Shown: positions 35,192 to 43,640 of the stretch, piece after piece
Numbering within the stretch: position 1 is the stretch's first letter
How the letters are laid out: each line of letters opens with the position of its first letter
Assembly: GCA_034433515.1 (NCBI GenBank)
Contig: DAOUAL010000057.1
Coordinates: 71,813 to 135,812, forward strand
Reading direction: 5' to 3'
DNA: 64,000 nt
Source of the DNA: DAOTXS01 sp034433515
GTDB lineage: Bacteria > Chloroflexota > Anaerolineae > UBA4142
The notes under the pieces: model-generated
Databases searched by the model: none
What the model saw: only the letters and a program-made list of their open reading frames with translations
Told to the model about the DNA's origin: nothing
Position numbers and translations under genes: made by a program

Positions 35192-35456
35192 GCAAATAGA
35201 TTCATCGTTTACTTACTGCCCTCTCATTTTACTCTAATCTCTCTCCGCTATTGTATAGATAGAGTCGTGGAGATGCCAAACGTCGCGGAGCAACGGCGGC
35301 GAATATCGGGACCCGTGATTCATGTGACGCCAGAGCATTTCCCCGTCCTGAGGGACACGCTCTATCTCCCGACTCCCGGAATCTTTCTCCTCCTCTTTGA
35401 AGGATGCCCCCTCCTTCCAAGCGCAACGCGTCGTCGGCAGAAATGCTGGCGGCGCG
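35192..35456. other. Non-coding stretch, nothing recognised
   Basis: No convincing gene, RNA motif or repeat is seen here. Minus-strand open frames exist but resemble no family and partly lie opposite the dipeptidase gene. Confidence 0.4.
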
Positions 35457-35485
35457 TTGACGCTTTTTTCGATGGACATTATAAT
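35457..35485 (+). promoter_or_regulatory. Near-consensus promoter of the dipeptidase gene
   Basis: TTGACG (35457-35462), a 17-base spacer and TATAAT (35480-35485), with AGGAG and the ATG following at 35508 and 35519. Confidence 0.75.
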
Positions 35486-35518
35486 CGAGGAGACTGCATC
35501 CCAAGTTAGGAGACCTCG

Positions 35519-36571
35519 ATGTCCAAACCCATTATCGTAGATGCTCATCAAGATATTGCGTGGAACAAGCTCGCGCTCAATCGCGATTTCTTTGAAAGCA
35601 CCGCTCAAAAGCGTTCGCGCGAAGGCGAGCAGCCGGCGCACGGCGAAGGACACGCGCTGGTCGGTTTTCCGGAACTGATTGCCGGGAACGTGCGCGTTAT
35701 CTTTGCAACCATTTATGTCGCACAAGCACGCCCCAATCGTGAAGCATGGGGCAAAGTGTATCACACGCCGCAAGAAGCGTACACGCAAGCCATGGAGCAA
35801 ATGATGTACTATGCAACGCTCGCCTCCGATTCGCGCGTCTCGCTCATCACCGCGCGCACGGATGTGGAACGTGTGCTAGAATCACCCACCCCAAAAGTTG
35901 GCTTGGTAATCTTGATGGAAGGGGCAGACCCCATCATCGAGCCGGCGCAAACCGAAGAGTGGTTCGAAGCCGGCGTGCGGATTGTGGGACCCGCGTGGAG
36001 TCAGACGCGATACTCGGGCGGCACGCGCGCGCCGGGACCGCTCACCGATCTGGGGCGTGCGTTGATGCCGCACCTCGAACGGTGGGGAATGATTCTGGAT
36101 GCCTCGCATATGGCGGAGCAAAGTTTCTTCGAGGCCATGGATTTGTTCGGCGGAACGGTGATTGCCAGTCATTCCAATTGTCGTGCGTATGTCAACACGG
36201 ATCGGCAATTGAGCGATGAGATGATTCGCACCATTATTCAACGCGATGGCGTCATCGGGATCGTACTGTACAATCGTTTTCTGCGCGAGGGCTGGGATAA
36301 ATCGGCGAGAAAGGAAAGCGTTACGTTGCGCGATGCGGTGCAACACATCCAACACATTTGCGATCTGGCGGGCGATACGCAACACGTTGGCATCGGGACC
36401 GATTTTGATGGCGGGTTTGGTGCGGAATCCACGCCGGCAGAAATTGACACCGTTGCCGACTTGCAAAAGTTAGGTGAGGCACTCGCTGCCGCACGGTTTA
36501 GCGACGAGGACATTCTAAACATTCTGAGCGGAAACTGGATTCGCTTGCTCCAACGCGCGTTGCCAACGTGA
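35519..36571 (+). CDS. Membrane dipeptidase (renal dipeptidase family, M19)
   Basis: A 350-residue zinc peptidase. The N-terminal IIVDAHQDIAWNKL carries the HxD metal ligands, VILMEGADPI the bridging Glu, and ASHSNCRAYVNTDRQLSDEM and GIGTDFDGGFG further conserved residues of M19 enzymes. These cleave dipeptides, often with a D-residue at the C-terminal position, and may recycle cell-wall peptides. No signal peptide is seen, so it is probably cytoplasmic here. It has its own strong promoter and precedes the FBP aldolase/phosphatase gene by 109 bases. Confidence 0.92.
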   Translation: MSKPIIVDAHQDIAWNKLALNRDFFESTAQKRSREGEQPAHGEGHALVGFPELIAGNVRVIFATIYVAQARPNREAWGKVYHTPQEAYTQAMEQMMYYATLASDSRVSLITARTDVERVLESPTPKVGLVILMEGADPIIEPAQTEEWFEAGVRIVGPAWSQTRYSGGTRAPGPLTDLGRALMPHLERWGMILDASHMAEQSFFEAMDLFGGTVIASHSNCRAYVNTDRQLSDEMIRTIIQRDGVIGIVLYNRFLREGWDKSARKESVTLRDAVQHIQHICDLAGDTQHVGIGTDFDGGFGAESTPAEIDTVADLQKLGEALAAARFSDEDILNILSGNWIRLLQRALPT

Positions 36572-36680
36572 AATTTGCGTCAAGAATGAGTTCGTTGTAA
36601 GATAGAAAGTGGGAGAGCACATACGACGCAGTGCTGCATCAACGAGGGTGCGTCAAAAAATTTCACAAAGGAGTGAAAAA

Positions 36681-37775
36681 ATGAAAGTAACGCTCAGTGT
36701 CATCAAAGCCGACATTGGGGGCTGGGTGGGACATTCGGCGATCCATCCCGCGCTGGAAGATTCGGCACGCCAGAGTCTCGAGGTTGCCAAACAGAATGGT
36801 CAGATCATTGACTATTACGTAACCTCGTGTGGCGACGACTTGCAACTGATTTTGACCCACACATTTGGCGTGGACCATGAAAAGATTCATCGCCTAGCGT
36901 GGGACACGTTCACCACGAGCACCCAAGTCGCCAAACAGTTAAAATTGTATGGCGCGGGCCAAGACCTGCTCACCGATGCCTTCTCCGGCAACGTCAAGGG
37001 GCAAGGTCCCGGCGTCGCCGAAATGGAAATCGAAGAACGTACCTCTGAGCCGGTCTTGATCTTTATGGCAGACAAGACTTCTGCCGGGTCTTGGAATCTA
37101 CCGCTCTTCAAGATGTTTGTTGACCCGTTCAACACCGCCGGCTTGGTGATCGCGCCTTCACTGCATCAAGGGTATCGCTTTGAAGTGCATGATATTCGCG
37201 ATCACAAAAAGATTTTCTTTGACACACCAGAAGAAATGTACGACCTCTTGATGTTTATTGGCACCCCCAGCCGCTTTACCGTCAAGCATGTCTTTTCACG
37301 CTTTGATGGTTCGATTGCAGCGGCTTCTTCCACTGAGCGATTATCGCTCATCGCCGGCAAATATGTGGGCAAGGACGATCCGGTGATGATCGTGCGTTCA
37401 CAGCATCAATTCCCCGCCGTCGGCGAAGTACTGGAACCCTTCCGCTATCCTTGGATCATCGAAGGTTGGATGCGGGGTTCGCATTATGGGCCCCTGATGC
37501 CGGTCGCGCAAAAGCAAGCCACCCCTTCGCGCTTTGATGGACCGCCGCGCGTGATTTGTCTGGGCTTTCAACTTGCCGATGGCAAACTTGTAGGACCCCG
37601 CGATATGTTTGACGATCCCTCCTGGGACGAAGCGCGCCGCGAAGCCAATATTATTGCCGATCATCTGCGCCGACACGGTCCCTTTGAGCCACATCGCTTG
37701 CCATTAGAGGAAATGGAATACACTTCACTACCGCAAGTGATGAAGAAACTTGAGGGACGCTGGGAAAAATTATAG
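36681..37775 (+). CDS. fbp: Bifunctional fructose-1,6-bisphosphate aldolase/phosphatase
   Basis: A 364-residue archaeal-type FBPA/P (DUF100). The protein starts MKVTLSVIKADIGGWVGHS, where the Asp/His cluster binds Mg2+, and has YVTSCGDDLQLILTHTFGVD, KGQGPGVAEMEIEER, ADKTSAGSWNLPLFKMF and HQGYRFEVHDIRDHK. It makes fructose 6-phosphate from triose phosphates in one protein, driving gluconeogenesis only. It is best known in archaea and deep-branching, often thermophilic bacteria. AAAGGAG precedes ATG 36681. A terminator follows. Confidence 0.93.
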   Translation: MKVTLSVIKADIGGWVGHSAIHPALEDSARQSLEVAKQNGQIIDYYVTSCGDDLQLILTHTFGVDHEKIHRLAWDTFTTSTQVAKQLKLYGAGQDLLTDAFSGNVKGQGPGVAEMEIEERTSEPVLIFMADKTSAGSWNLPLFKMFVDPFNTAGLVIAPSLHQGYRFEVHDIRDHKKIFFDTPEEMYDLLMFIGTPSRFTVKHVFSRFDGSIAAASSTERLSLIAGKYVGKDDPVMIVRSQHQFPAVGEVLEPFRYPWIIEGWMRGSHYGPLMPVAQKQATPSRFDGPPRVICLGFQLADGKLVGPRDMFDDPSWDEARREANIIADHLRRHGPFEPHRLPLEEMEYTSLPQVMKKLEGRWEKL

Positions 37776-37784
37776 GCAAATTAA

Positions 37785-37816
37785 AGAGCCGTTGCATTGC
37801 AACGGCTCTATTTTTT
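37785..37816. terminator. Terminator between convergent fbp and HEAT-repeat genes
   Basis: AGAGCCGTTGC pairs exactly with GCAACGGCTCT across ATT, followed by ATTTTTT on the plus strand. It overlaps the stop region of the minus-strand gene. Confidence 0.85.
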
Positions 37817-38503
37817 CATCTTTTCCAACACTTCTTTGCACGCATTGCGCACCACCGGAGTGGGATCACTTTGTGCCAATTCCTCCAACAACCCTTGAAC
37901 CGTGCGATCGCCCAACTGTCCCAGCGCCAGCGCGCAATCCCATCGCACGAAGGTCGCCCTATCGCGTCCCAGAACCTGCGCCAAATCTTGCGAGGCAATT
38001 GCATAACCCAAATTGCCTAACGCAACGGCACACGCTTGGCGCACACCCGCATCGCGATCATGCCACAACGCTTCGATCAGGGGATTCAACACCTCCAACG
38101 TACCGATTTTGCCGAGCGCGACCGCCGATTGTTGGCGCACCAGCCCAACCGGCTCATCGTGGAGCGCTTGCCACAACGCTTCGATAGCCGCCGGGTCGCG
38201 GCGTTTGCGCAAAGCGAACGCCGCATTCCATCGCCGATCTACACTCGGATCGTGCAACAGCACATCGCATAGTTGCGCGGTAGATTTGTTCTTGAGCGAA
38301 CCAACGACGAGATGCTTGACGTCGTCTGGAATTCGATGAGGTGCAGGACGCGCGAGAATCTTGTCCAGCAAGCCAGCGCGCGTCTCTGTTTCTTTCGCTT
38401 CGATCACCGGCTGGCGGGGCTGGTGTTCCGCGCAATAGCCGGTCTCGTTGATCGCCGGGGCAGGACAACGTTTTCGATTGGCCGTGAGACCCAAACACTG
38501 CAT
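37808..38503 (-). CDS. Zinc-knuckle plus HEAT-repeat protein
   Basis: A 231-residue protein. The first 35 residues hold a Cys/His pattern (CLGLTANRKRCPAPAINETG then YCAEHQ) that could bind zinc. Residues ~85-230 consist of four or five HEAT-like repeats such as RQQSAVALGKIGTLEVLNPL and RQACAVALGNLGYA, which form protein-binding solenoids (phycocyanobilin-lyase type). No enzymatic residue is evident. The ATG at 38503 is preceded by GAGG, which lies inside the adjoining dispersed repeat, so that repeat seems to supply the ribosome-binding site. Confidence 0.82.
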   Translation of the reverse strand: MQCLGLTANRKRCPAPAINETGYCAEHQPRQPVIEAKETETRAGLLDKILARPAPHRIPDDVKHLVVGSLKNKSTAQLCDVLLHDPSVDRRWNAAFALRKRRDPAAIEALWQALHDEPVGLVRQQSAVALGKIGTLEVLNPLIEALWHDRDAGVRQACAVALGNLGYAIASQDLAQVLGRDRATFVRWDCALALGQLGDRTVQGLLEELAQSDPTPVVRNACKEVLEKMKK

Positions 38504-38504
38504 A

Positions 38505-38718
38505 CTTAGCCTCGCTTTCGCACCCTCGCCTGACCAATAAGAATACGCGTCCATTGAGCGGCTGGACTAGTGCAACAACATGAAATAGTTGCATACCAGA
38601 CCGATGGAAAAATGGTTACCGAGACGGCAAAGTATCAAGTTTCCACTATGCACTTTCATGTTGGTGCACTACTAGCCACATGGTCTATTTGACGGCGCAG
38701 GTGCGAAATCTAGGCTCA
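38505..38718 (+). mobile_element. Outer repeat element O1 with nested MITE
   Basis: Ends TTAGCCTCGCTTTCGCACC and, inverted, GGTGCGAAATCTAGGCTCA form terminal inverted repeats. Arm A contains CCTCGCCTGACCAATAAGAA and arm B GGTCTATTTGACGGCGCAGG. MITE copy 2 is inserted between the arms. The B end supplies the TGA stop of the subtilisin gene. A second copy lies inverted at 41601-41808. Confidence 0.75.
38570..38669. mobile_element. MITE copy 2 (100 bp, TA-flanked), subfamily A
   Basis: Ends GTGCAACAACATGAAA and TTTCATGTTGGTGCAC, with TA at 38568-38569 and 38670-38671. The interior matches copy 1 in opposite orientation. Confidence 0.85.
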
Positions 38719-40233
38719 AACCGATTGAATCGCCCGCATGAGATCAACCAACCCCGCCCCTTGAAAATAGCGTTCGCGTTTGAGGTCGGTGGCAGTGGCT
38801 AAAAAAACTTGTTTCACCCGCTCGGCTTGGCCAATAAATTCGCGATGCACCGAAAGGAACGCCGCAATCGCCCCAGAGACGTGCGGCGCCGCCATACTGG
38901 TTCCGCTATTTTCGATATAATCGCCGGTGCCCGCGTGATACTCGGCGCTCAACTGCCCGGCGGCACACGAAATGATTTTCTCGCCGGGCGCAACCAAATC
39001 CGGTTTTACGCGGCCATCACCGGTGGGTCCCTTGGACGAAAAGTACGAGACCCCATAAACGTGCGGACTGTCACGGTGAGTCGAGCCAACTGTAATGGCG
39101 GACTCGGCATTGCCGGGATCACTAATCGTCATATCCAAGACCGAATGCACCATCCCGGCTTGTTCGCTTTGAACAATGCCATAGCCGGCATTGCCCGCAG
39201 CGACTACAACCACGACCCCCGTACTCGCCAAACGATTGACTTCGACACACAGCGGACTTTGCCCGCACGCAAACCATTCTGGGTCGAAATCGTATCCGAT
39301 GCTCAGATTGACGCCGTGAATCACCAAGCGTCTGCCATAACCATTGAGTTCTTGAATCTTGGCGATAGCGGCGAGCACGCTGCTCACCTCTCCTTCACCA
39401 TTTTCGTCCAACACGCGGAAACTCAACAACTTGCAACGTGGCGCCATTCCAGAAATCGAATCCAATTTGATCGCAGTAACTCGAGTTTCACCTTGCTCAT
39501 TACGATAACGGGTAAAGGCTTGAATGCCTTGCTTGCGCGTCACGGCTAAATCATTTGCGTTCAATTCACCGGCAATGATGCCCGCCACATGCGTCCCGTG
39601 TCCCAACGGATCGGTGGTCGCCGGACCCGTCCCGGAAAAATCCTCGTGCTTGAGTGGCGCGGGTAATTCAAGATTCTTGTGTTTCTTGAAATGCGGATGG
39701 CTCGCCTCAATCCCAGAATCGAGTACCGCCCAAACAATTCCTTCGCCAAACGCCGAGAACGACGCATGCGCCGCATCGGCTTTGATCGTACGGATAGATT
39801 TGTTGATCAGCGCACGTACTTTGAAATCGGGCCATAGCCGGTAAATCGCTTGCACGGTACTATTGCGCCGGACCAGTTCACGGATCACGCGCGCTTCGAG
39901 TTTGCCAAAGAGATATTGACGACTGAGTTTGCTCCGTTCAAGGTTAAGACCTTGCTTGGGTTCTTTGAGCACCCCAATCTCGCTAATTACTCGAGACACT
40001 TCTTTGATAACCCATTCACGCGCGCCATCCAGCCCGCCGGTATATTGCAAGTTGAGATCAATCACGATGGCATGCGTTCCTTCGGGTTGAGCGTCCAGTT
40101 GCTTGAGCAAAGGAATGGCGATGACACTCTTATCCAGAATGCGTGAATCAAAACGCTGGGGCACGTTAGGTTGAGGTGGACGCGCTGGGGTCGGTGTACT
40201 TTTTTTCGAGGTGCGTTTGGATGGCTTTGCCAT
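38716..40233 (-). CDS. Subtilisin-like serine protease (S8)
   Basis: A 505-residue peptidase. The triad is visible: Asp in WAVLDSGIEASHPHF, His in LGHGTHVAGIIAGE and Ser in NSGTSMAAPHVSGAIAAF. About 165 residues precede the catalytic domain and look like a pro-region rather than a signal peptide; the extreme N-terminus is Lys/Pro-rich. With no export signal it is probably cytoplasmic or activated in situ. It follows the clostripain-like gene by 18 bases, so the two proteases are likely co-expressed. GAGAGG precedes the ATG. Its TGA stop lies in the repeat O1. Confidence 0.93.
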   Translation of the reverse strand: MAKPSKRTSKKSTPTPARPPQPNVPQRFDSRILDKSVIAIPLLKQLDAQPEGTHAIVIDLNLQYTGGLDGAREWVIKEVSRVISEIGVLKEPKQGLNLERSKLSRQYLFGKLEARVIRELVRRNSTVQAIYRLWPDFKVRALINKSIRTIKADAAHASFSAFGEGIVWAVLDSGIEASHPHFKKHKNLELPAPLKHEDFSGTGPATTDPLGHGTHVAGIIAGELNANDLAVTRKQGIQAFTRYRNEQGETRVTAIKLDSISGMAPRCKLLSFRVLDENGEGEVSSVLAAIAKIQELNGYGRRLVIHGVNLSIGYDFDPEWFACGQSPLCVEVNRLASTGVVVVVAAGNAGYGIVQSEQAGMVHSVLDMTISDPGNAESAITVGSTHRDSPHVYGVSYFSSKGPTGDGRVKPDLVAPGEKIISCAAGQLSAEYHAGTGDYIENSGTSMAAPHVSGAIAAFLSVHREFIGQAERVKQVFLATATDLKRERYFQGAGLVDLMRAIQSV

Positions 40234-40251
40234 GCTTATCCTCTCTGATGA

Positions 40252-41544
40252 TTAAACCGGTCGGCGTGTGGTTGCGTTGATATAAGCACGCAAGAATTCA
40301 TCCCATTTGGTGTTTCGGACAAAATCGAGTTTGGCATACAAGGGCGAAATCTTGCGCGTGGGAAAATAAATCGAAACGCCGTTTGAGCCAGCCATTGATG
40401 ATCCTTTGTAGCCGGACGCCACCACAAATTGACCCACCTTCGCCGCGTCCATCACGTTTTGACACGCCGTCTTGATGGTTGGCACCGTCGTTTGAGCATA
40501 AAGTAGTTTGGCAAAATCAACCAAATCCACATAGTCGGGCACTTCGTAGGATTGAACTTGGTTGCGCGCACTCAGCATTGCCGCGCGCGCGACTGGAATG
40601 GACAAGTTGCTCATCAACACTTGAGCAAAGTGATCAATCGCAGTTGCTACGGCATTCAAGCGGGTTAGATCGAAAGCCGATTGCGTTACCGGCATCGCCG
40701 ACGAGTACGACGCGAGATATTTTTTCACGATCACCTTGCTCAAGTCGCTTGGTGACATTGTGGGCTTTTTGGCAAGTTCAGCCAGAATCGTGTGATAGGG
40801 CCAACCATCGCCTGGTTCAACCTGCTCCGAGCCAACCGTGTACGATACGCTATCGCGCATCTGGTATCCCACTTCGACCATGCTCATCAAGCAGGCATCC
40901 ATCCCTAAAATGTCAATCTTTTGCTTGAGCGCCTTTTTTGCCGATGCCAACAATCGTTTCATCTCCAGATTGTCCAGAAAATCTTTGGCATTGTCGTCAA
41001 ACGCAATCGCGCGCGTACGAACGGCGCTTGCTACCGTTGTGCCAAACAACGCCCGGCGAAAACGCCGATCGCTGATCGCGCGGAGTTGATGGGAGGACAC
41101 CATTCCCAGCGCGCCACCTCGCGCACGCGCCGCCACCGCCTTCTTGCGCGTCACATCGAGTTTGAGGGTGCGATTGACCACGCGATAGATATTGGTATCG
41201 TCCCAACCGGCGCCGTGATTCCAGATCACAAGGAGATAATGATCCGCCGGATATGTGGTGGCGCCCCACGTGATGAAATCTTGCAAGACCTTGGGGTCGC
41301 CGGTGTTCGTCTCACCCAGATCAGCAACCTGGTCTTGGTCTAGCGAGCCGCCCTTTTTGAGGAAATAACGTTTGGTACGTAGCCCCGCACCCTGACGATC
41401 GAACTGCGCCACGATGTTGATGTTCGATGTCGAACCAACTTGCTTCATCTCTTTCAAGTCCACCCCGCCAGCGCCATCCAAGTTATTGTCGCCAGCCAGA
41501 TAGACCATCACCGTCCAATTTTTCTTGACCGGGGTGCTAACCAT
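40252..41544 (-). CDS. Clostripain-like cysteine protease (C11)
   Basis: A 430-residue caspase-fold peptidase. The His is in YLLVIWNHGAGWDD and the nucleophile Cys in IDILGMDACLMSMVEVGYQM, as in C11 enzymes that cut after Arg or Lys. The N-terminus NWTVMVYLAGDNNLDG is the usual start of the fold. No signal peptide or anchor is visible. GGAGG lies 4 bases before the ATG. It is paired with the S8 protease and both lie between inverted repeat elements, so they may form a mobile proteolytic unit, perhaps one protease activating the other (inference). Confidence 0.9.
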   Translation of the reverse strand: MVSTPVKKNWTVMVYLAGDNNLDGAGGVDLKEMKQVGSTSNINIVAQFDRQGAGLRTKRYFLKKGGSLDQDQVADLGETNTGDPKVLQDFITWGATTYPADHYLLVIWNHGAGWDDTNIYRVVNRTLKLDVTRKKAVAARARGGALGMVSSHQLRAISDRRFRRALFGTTVASAVRTRAIAFDDNAKDFLDNLEMKRLLASAKKALKQKIDILGMDACLMSMVEVGYQMRDSVSYTVGSEQVEPGDGWPYHTILAELAKKPTMSPSDLSKVIVKKYLASYSSAMPVTQSAFDLTRLNAVATAIDHFAQVLMSNLSIPVARAAMLSARNQVQSYEVPDYVDLVDFAKLLYAQTTVPTIKTACQNVMDAAKVGQFVVASGYKGSSMAGSNGVSIYFPTRKISPLYAKLDFVRNTKWDEFLRAYINATTRRPV

Positions 41545-41600
41545 TATGACCTCCGCTGACTCTGGGATAGGTTACCTCTATGTTTTTGGGGTTGTGTGAC

Positions 41601-41808
41601 GCTTAGCCTAGCTTTCGCACTTGCGCCGTCAAATAGACCCTGTGGCTAGTGCAACAACATGAAATAGTTGCATACCAGACCGATGGAAAAATGGTTACCG
41701 AGACGAAGTATCAGTGGCCACGACGCACTTTCATGTTGGTGCACTACTAGTTCAGCCGCTCACACGCCTTCTTATTGGTCAGGCGAGGGTGCGAAAGCAA
41801 GGCTTAGC
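41601..41808 (-). mobile_element. Outer repeat element O2 with nested MITE (inverted relative to O1)
   Basis: Arm B (CTTAGCCTAGCTTTCGCAC, then CGCCGTCAAATAGACC) is at the left and arm A (TTCTTATTGGTCAGGCGAGG) at the right, the reverse of O1. The nested MITE copy 3 keeps the same orientation as copy 2, so it is flipped relative to the arms. Confidence 0.75.
41649..41744. mobile_element. MITE copy 3 (96 bp, TA-flanked), subfamily A
   Basis: Ends GTGCAACAACATGAAA and TTTCATGTTGGTGCAC, with TA at 41647-41648 and 41745-41746. It is identical in type to copy 2 except for a short interior deletion and a few substitutions. Confidence 0.85.
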
Positions 41809-42004
41809 GGTGCGTTGAGGCATAGGTTTGTTTCTTCCCGGTAAAGTAGCAAAATTATAGCACGAAACAAACCAAATACAAGGGGTGTTTGTTCACGGCC
41901 AGGGCTGTTGCAAAGTCGGATCGGGCGAAAGTCGCAGCCACCAACACCCCAAGCCTGCCTTCGCCGGCTGGATTCTAGCCGACGCAGGTCGGCTTCGGGT
42001 AGTT

Positions 42005-42147
42005 GTCGCAAGCGTTCACAGACGAGTCGGCGACTCGTCTGTACTATCGCCGAAATCGAAAGGGCGTGAACGCTTGCGATCGCAAGCGTTCACGCCGAAG
42101 ACTCAATCATTCACCGAAATCGAAAGGGCGTGAACGCTTGCGATGGC
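42005..42147. repeat. Palindrome and direct-repeat cluster
   Basis: Contains a 25-base palindrome (12-base arms, ACAGACGAGTCG at 42018), a perfect 34-base palindrome at 42063-42096 (half-site GGCGTGAACGCTTGCGA) and a perfect 30-base direct repeat (42051-42080 and 42115-42144). Nothing coding is seen in 41809-42224. Confidence 0.8.
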
Positions 42148-42195
42148 AGTGGTTTTAACCGCCTGTCAAGGGACTTGGTCCCGGTTCACGGCAAC

Positions 42196-42226
42196 AAAAA
42201 ATCTGGAAGCAAGTCTTCCAGATTTT
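42196..42226 (-). terminator. Terminator of the two-component operon
   Basis: On the minus strand AAAATCTGGAAG pairs with CTTCCAGATTTT, followed by further T. The histidine-kinase stop codon lies within the stem. Confidence 0.8.
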
Positions 42227-43634
42227 ATTTTACTAACGGCAACCACACCGTAAACGTGGTCCCTTTGCCCACCTGGCTCTGCACCTGAATCTTGCCGCCG
42301 TGCTGATCCACAATCCACTTGCAAATGGACAAGCCCAAGCCGGTGCCGCCTTTTTCTCGCGCGCGCGCCTTGTCCACGCGATAAAACCGATCAAAGATGT
42401 GGGGCAAGTCTTTTTCGGGAATGCCGATACCGGTATCCCGCACATCCACCCGCACCCACTCCCCTTCGCGCACAAAGGACAAGGTGACCTCGCCGCCGCT
42501 GGGGGTGTACTTGATCGCATTGTCCATCAAATTCAAGAACAGTTGTTTTAACCGATCTGCATCGCCTAGCACTTGAACTTGATCCTCCGCGCCCAATGAT
42601 ACCTTGATGCCGGTCGCCGTCAAACGCGCTTGACGATAGACATCCAGCAAGAGCGTATCCAACTCGACCTTTTGCTTTTCGATCTGAACCCCGGCATCGG
42701 CTTGGGCAAGCAAGAGCAAGTCTTGCACCAACCGCTGCATCCGTGCGGCTTCGGAGTCAATCGCCTTGAGAGCAATCTCACGGGCGGTGGCATCTTGATC
42801 ACCATTCCGGCGCAAGAGATCGAGATTACCGCGAATCGCGGTCAGCGGCGAACGCAATTCATGCGAGACATCCGCCACAAAGCGTTGTTGTGCACGAAAC
42901 AACTCTTCGATCCGTCCCAGCATTTCGTTAAACGTCGCCGCCAACCGGCCCACTTCATCCTGGGTGGGCTTGTGTTCGATGCGACGCGCCAAATCGTTCG
43001 AGCGTGCGATCGAGTGCGCGGTTTGTGTGATGCGATCAATCGGCGCGAGCGCACTCCCTGCCAACATCGCCCCCACGATGGAGGCGATCAACAATCCCAG
43101 CACAATGCCCCCAAGGAGCAAGAATCCGAGTCGTCGCAAGGTGGCATTGACACCTTGGAGCGATTCGGCAACGACGATCACAGCAATCACTTGATTACGA
43201 ACAGTCAACGGCGCGGCATAGACGCGCAAAGGGATTCGATCATTGAGCAAATTAGAATAGGCATCCTTGCCTTGCGCCACTCGCTCGAAGGTATCGGGGT
43301 CAATGGCAAGCGTTTGGGTCCCCAAATTTTCTGAACGCGAGAGCGCGACCCCTTCCAAACTCGAAATCTGAACAAAGACGCCGGGGGTGGCAAAGGCATT
43401 GGCGCTCGGAATGGTCAAACGACCGCCACGCAAAATAAAAATGCGCGGCTCGGTTTGCAGTTCCAGCGCAGTCGCCAGACTACTTTGCACTTCGGAGGCA
43501 CGCAATTGCAAACGCGTGTCCACTTCACTGTAAAGACTGAAGGCGAAAACGGCAAAGAGCGCGCCAGCAAAAATCAGCAAAATGACAGCGAGGAGGAAAA
43601 CATACCACAGGGTTAATCGCAGACGAATAGACAT
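42225..43634 (-). CDS. Sensor histidine kinase (two-component)
   Basis: A 469-residue membrane sensor. TM helix 1 is at ~8-30, an extracytoplasmic sensor domain to ~165, TM helix 2 at ~170-195, then HAMP (LAPIDRITQTAHSIARSND), HisKA with the phospho-acceptor His in VADVSHELRSPLTAIRGNL, and HATPase_c (LMDNAIKYTPSGGEVTLSF, DTGIGIPEKDLPHIFDRFY, GGTGLGLSICKWIVDQHGG). It phosphorylates the response regulator encoded 6 bases upstream. The stimulus is unknown. Confidence 0.95.
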   Translation of the reverse strand: MSIRLRLTLWYVFLLAVILLIFAGALFAVFAFSLYSEVDTRLQLRASEVQSSLATALELQTEPRIFILRGGRLTIPSANAFATPGVFVQISSLEGVALSRSENLGTQTLAIDPDTFERVAQGKDAYSNLLNDRIPLRVYAAPLTVRNQVIAVIVVAESLQGVNATLRRLGFLLLGGIVLGLLIASIVGAMLAGSALAPIDRITQTAHSIARSNDLARRIEHKPTQDEVGRLAATFNEMLGRIEELFRAQQRFVADVSHELRSPLTAIRGNLDLLRRNGDQDATAREIALKAIDSEAARMQRLVQDLLLLAQADAGVQIEKQKVELDTLLLDVYRQARLTATGIKVSLGAEDQVQVLGDADRLKQLFLNLMDNAIKYTPSGGEVTLSFVREGEWVRVDVRDTGIGIPEKDLPHIFDRFYRVDKARAREKGGTGLGLSICKWIVDQHGGKIQVQSQVGKGTTFTVWLPLVK

Positions 43635-43640
43635 AGTCCG

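Noticed and set aside
35229..35800. Minus-strand gene opposite and upstream of the dipeptidase
   Set aside because: The open frame resembles no family, overlaps a strong dipeptidase gene and its promoter, and has no ribosome-binding site.
42046..42147. CRISPR-like array
   Set aside because: Only two direct copies of a 30-base repeat occur, one inside a palindrome, with no regular spacers and no cas genes.
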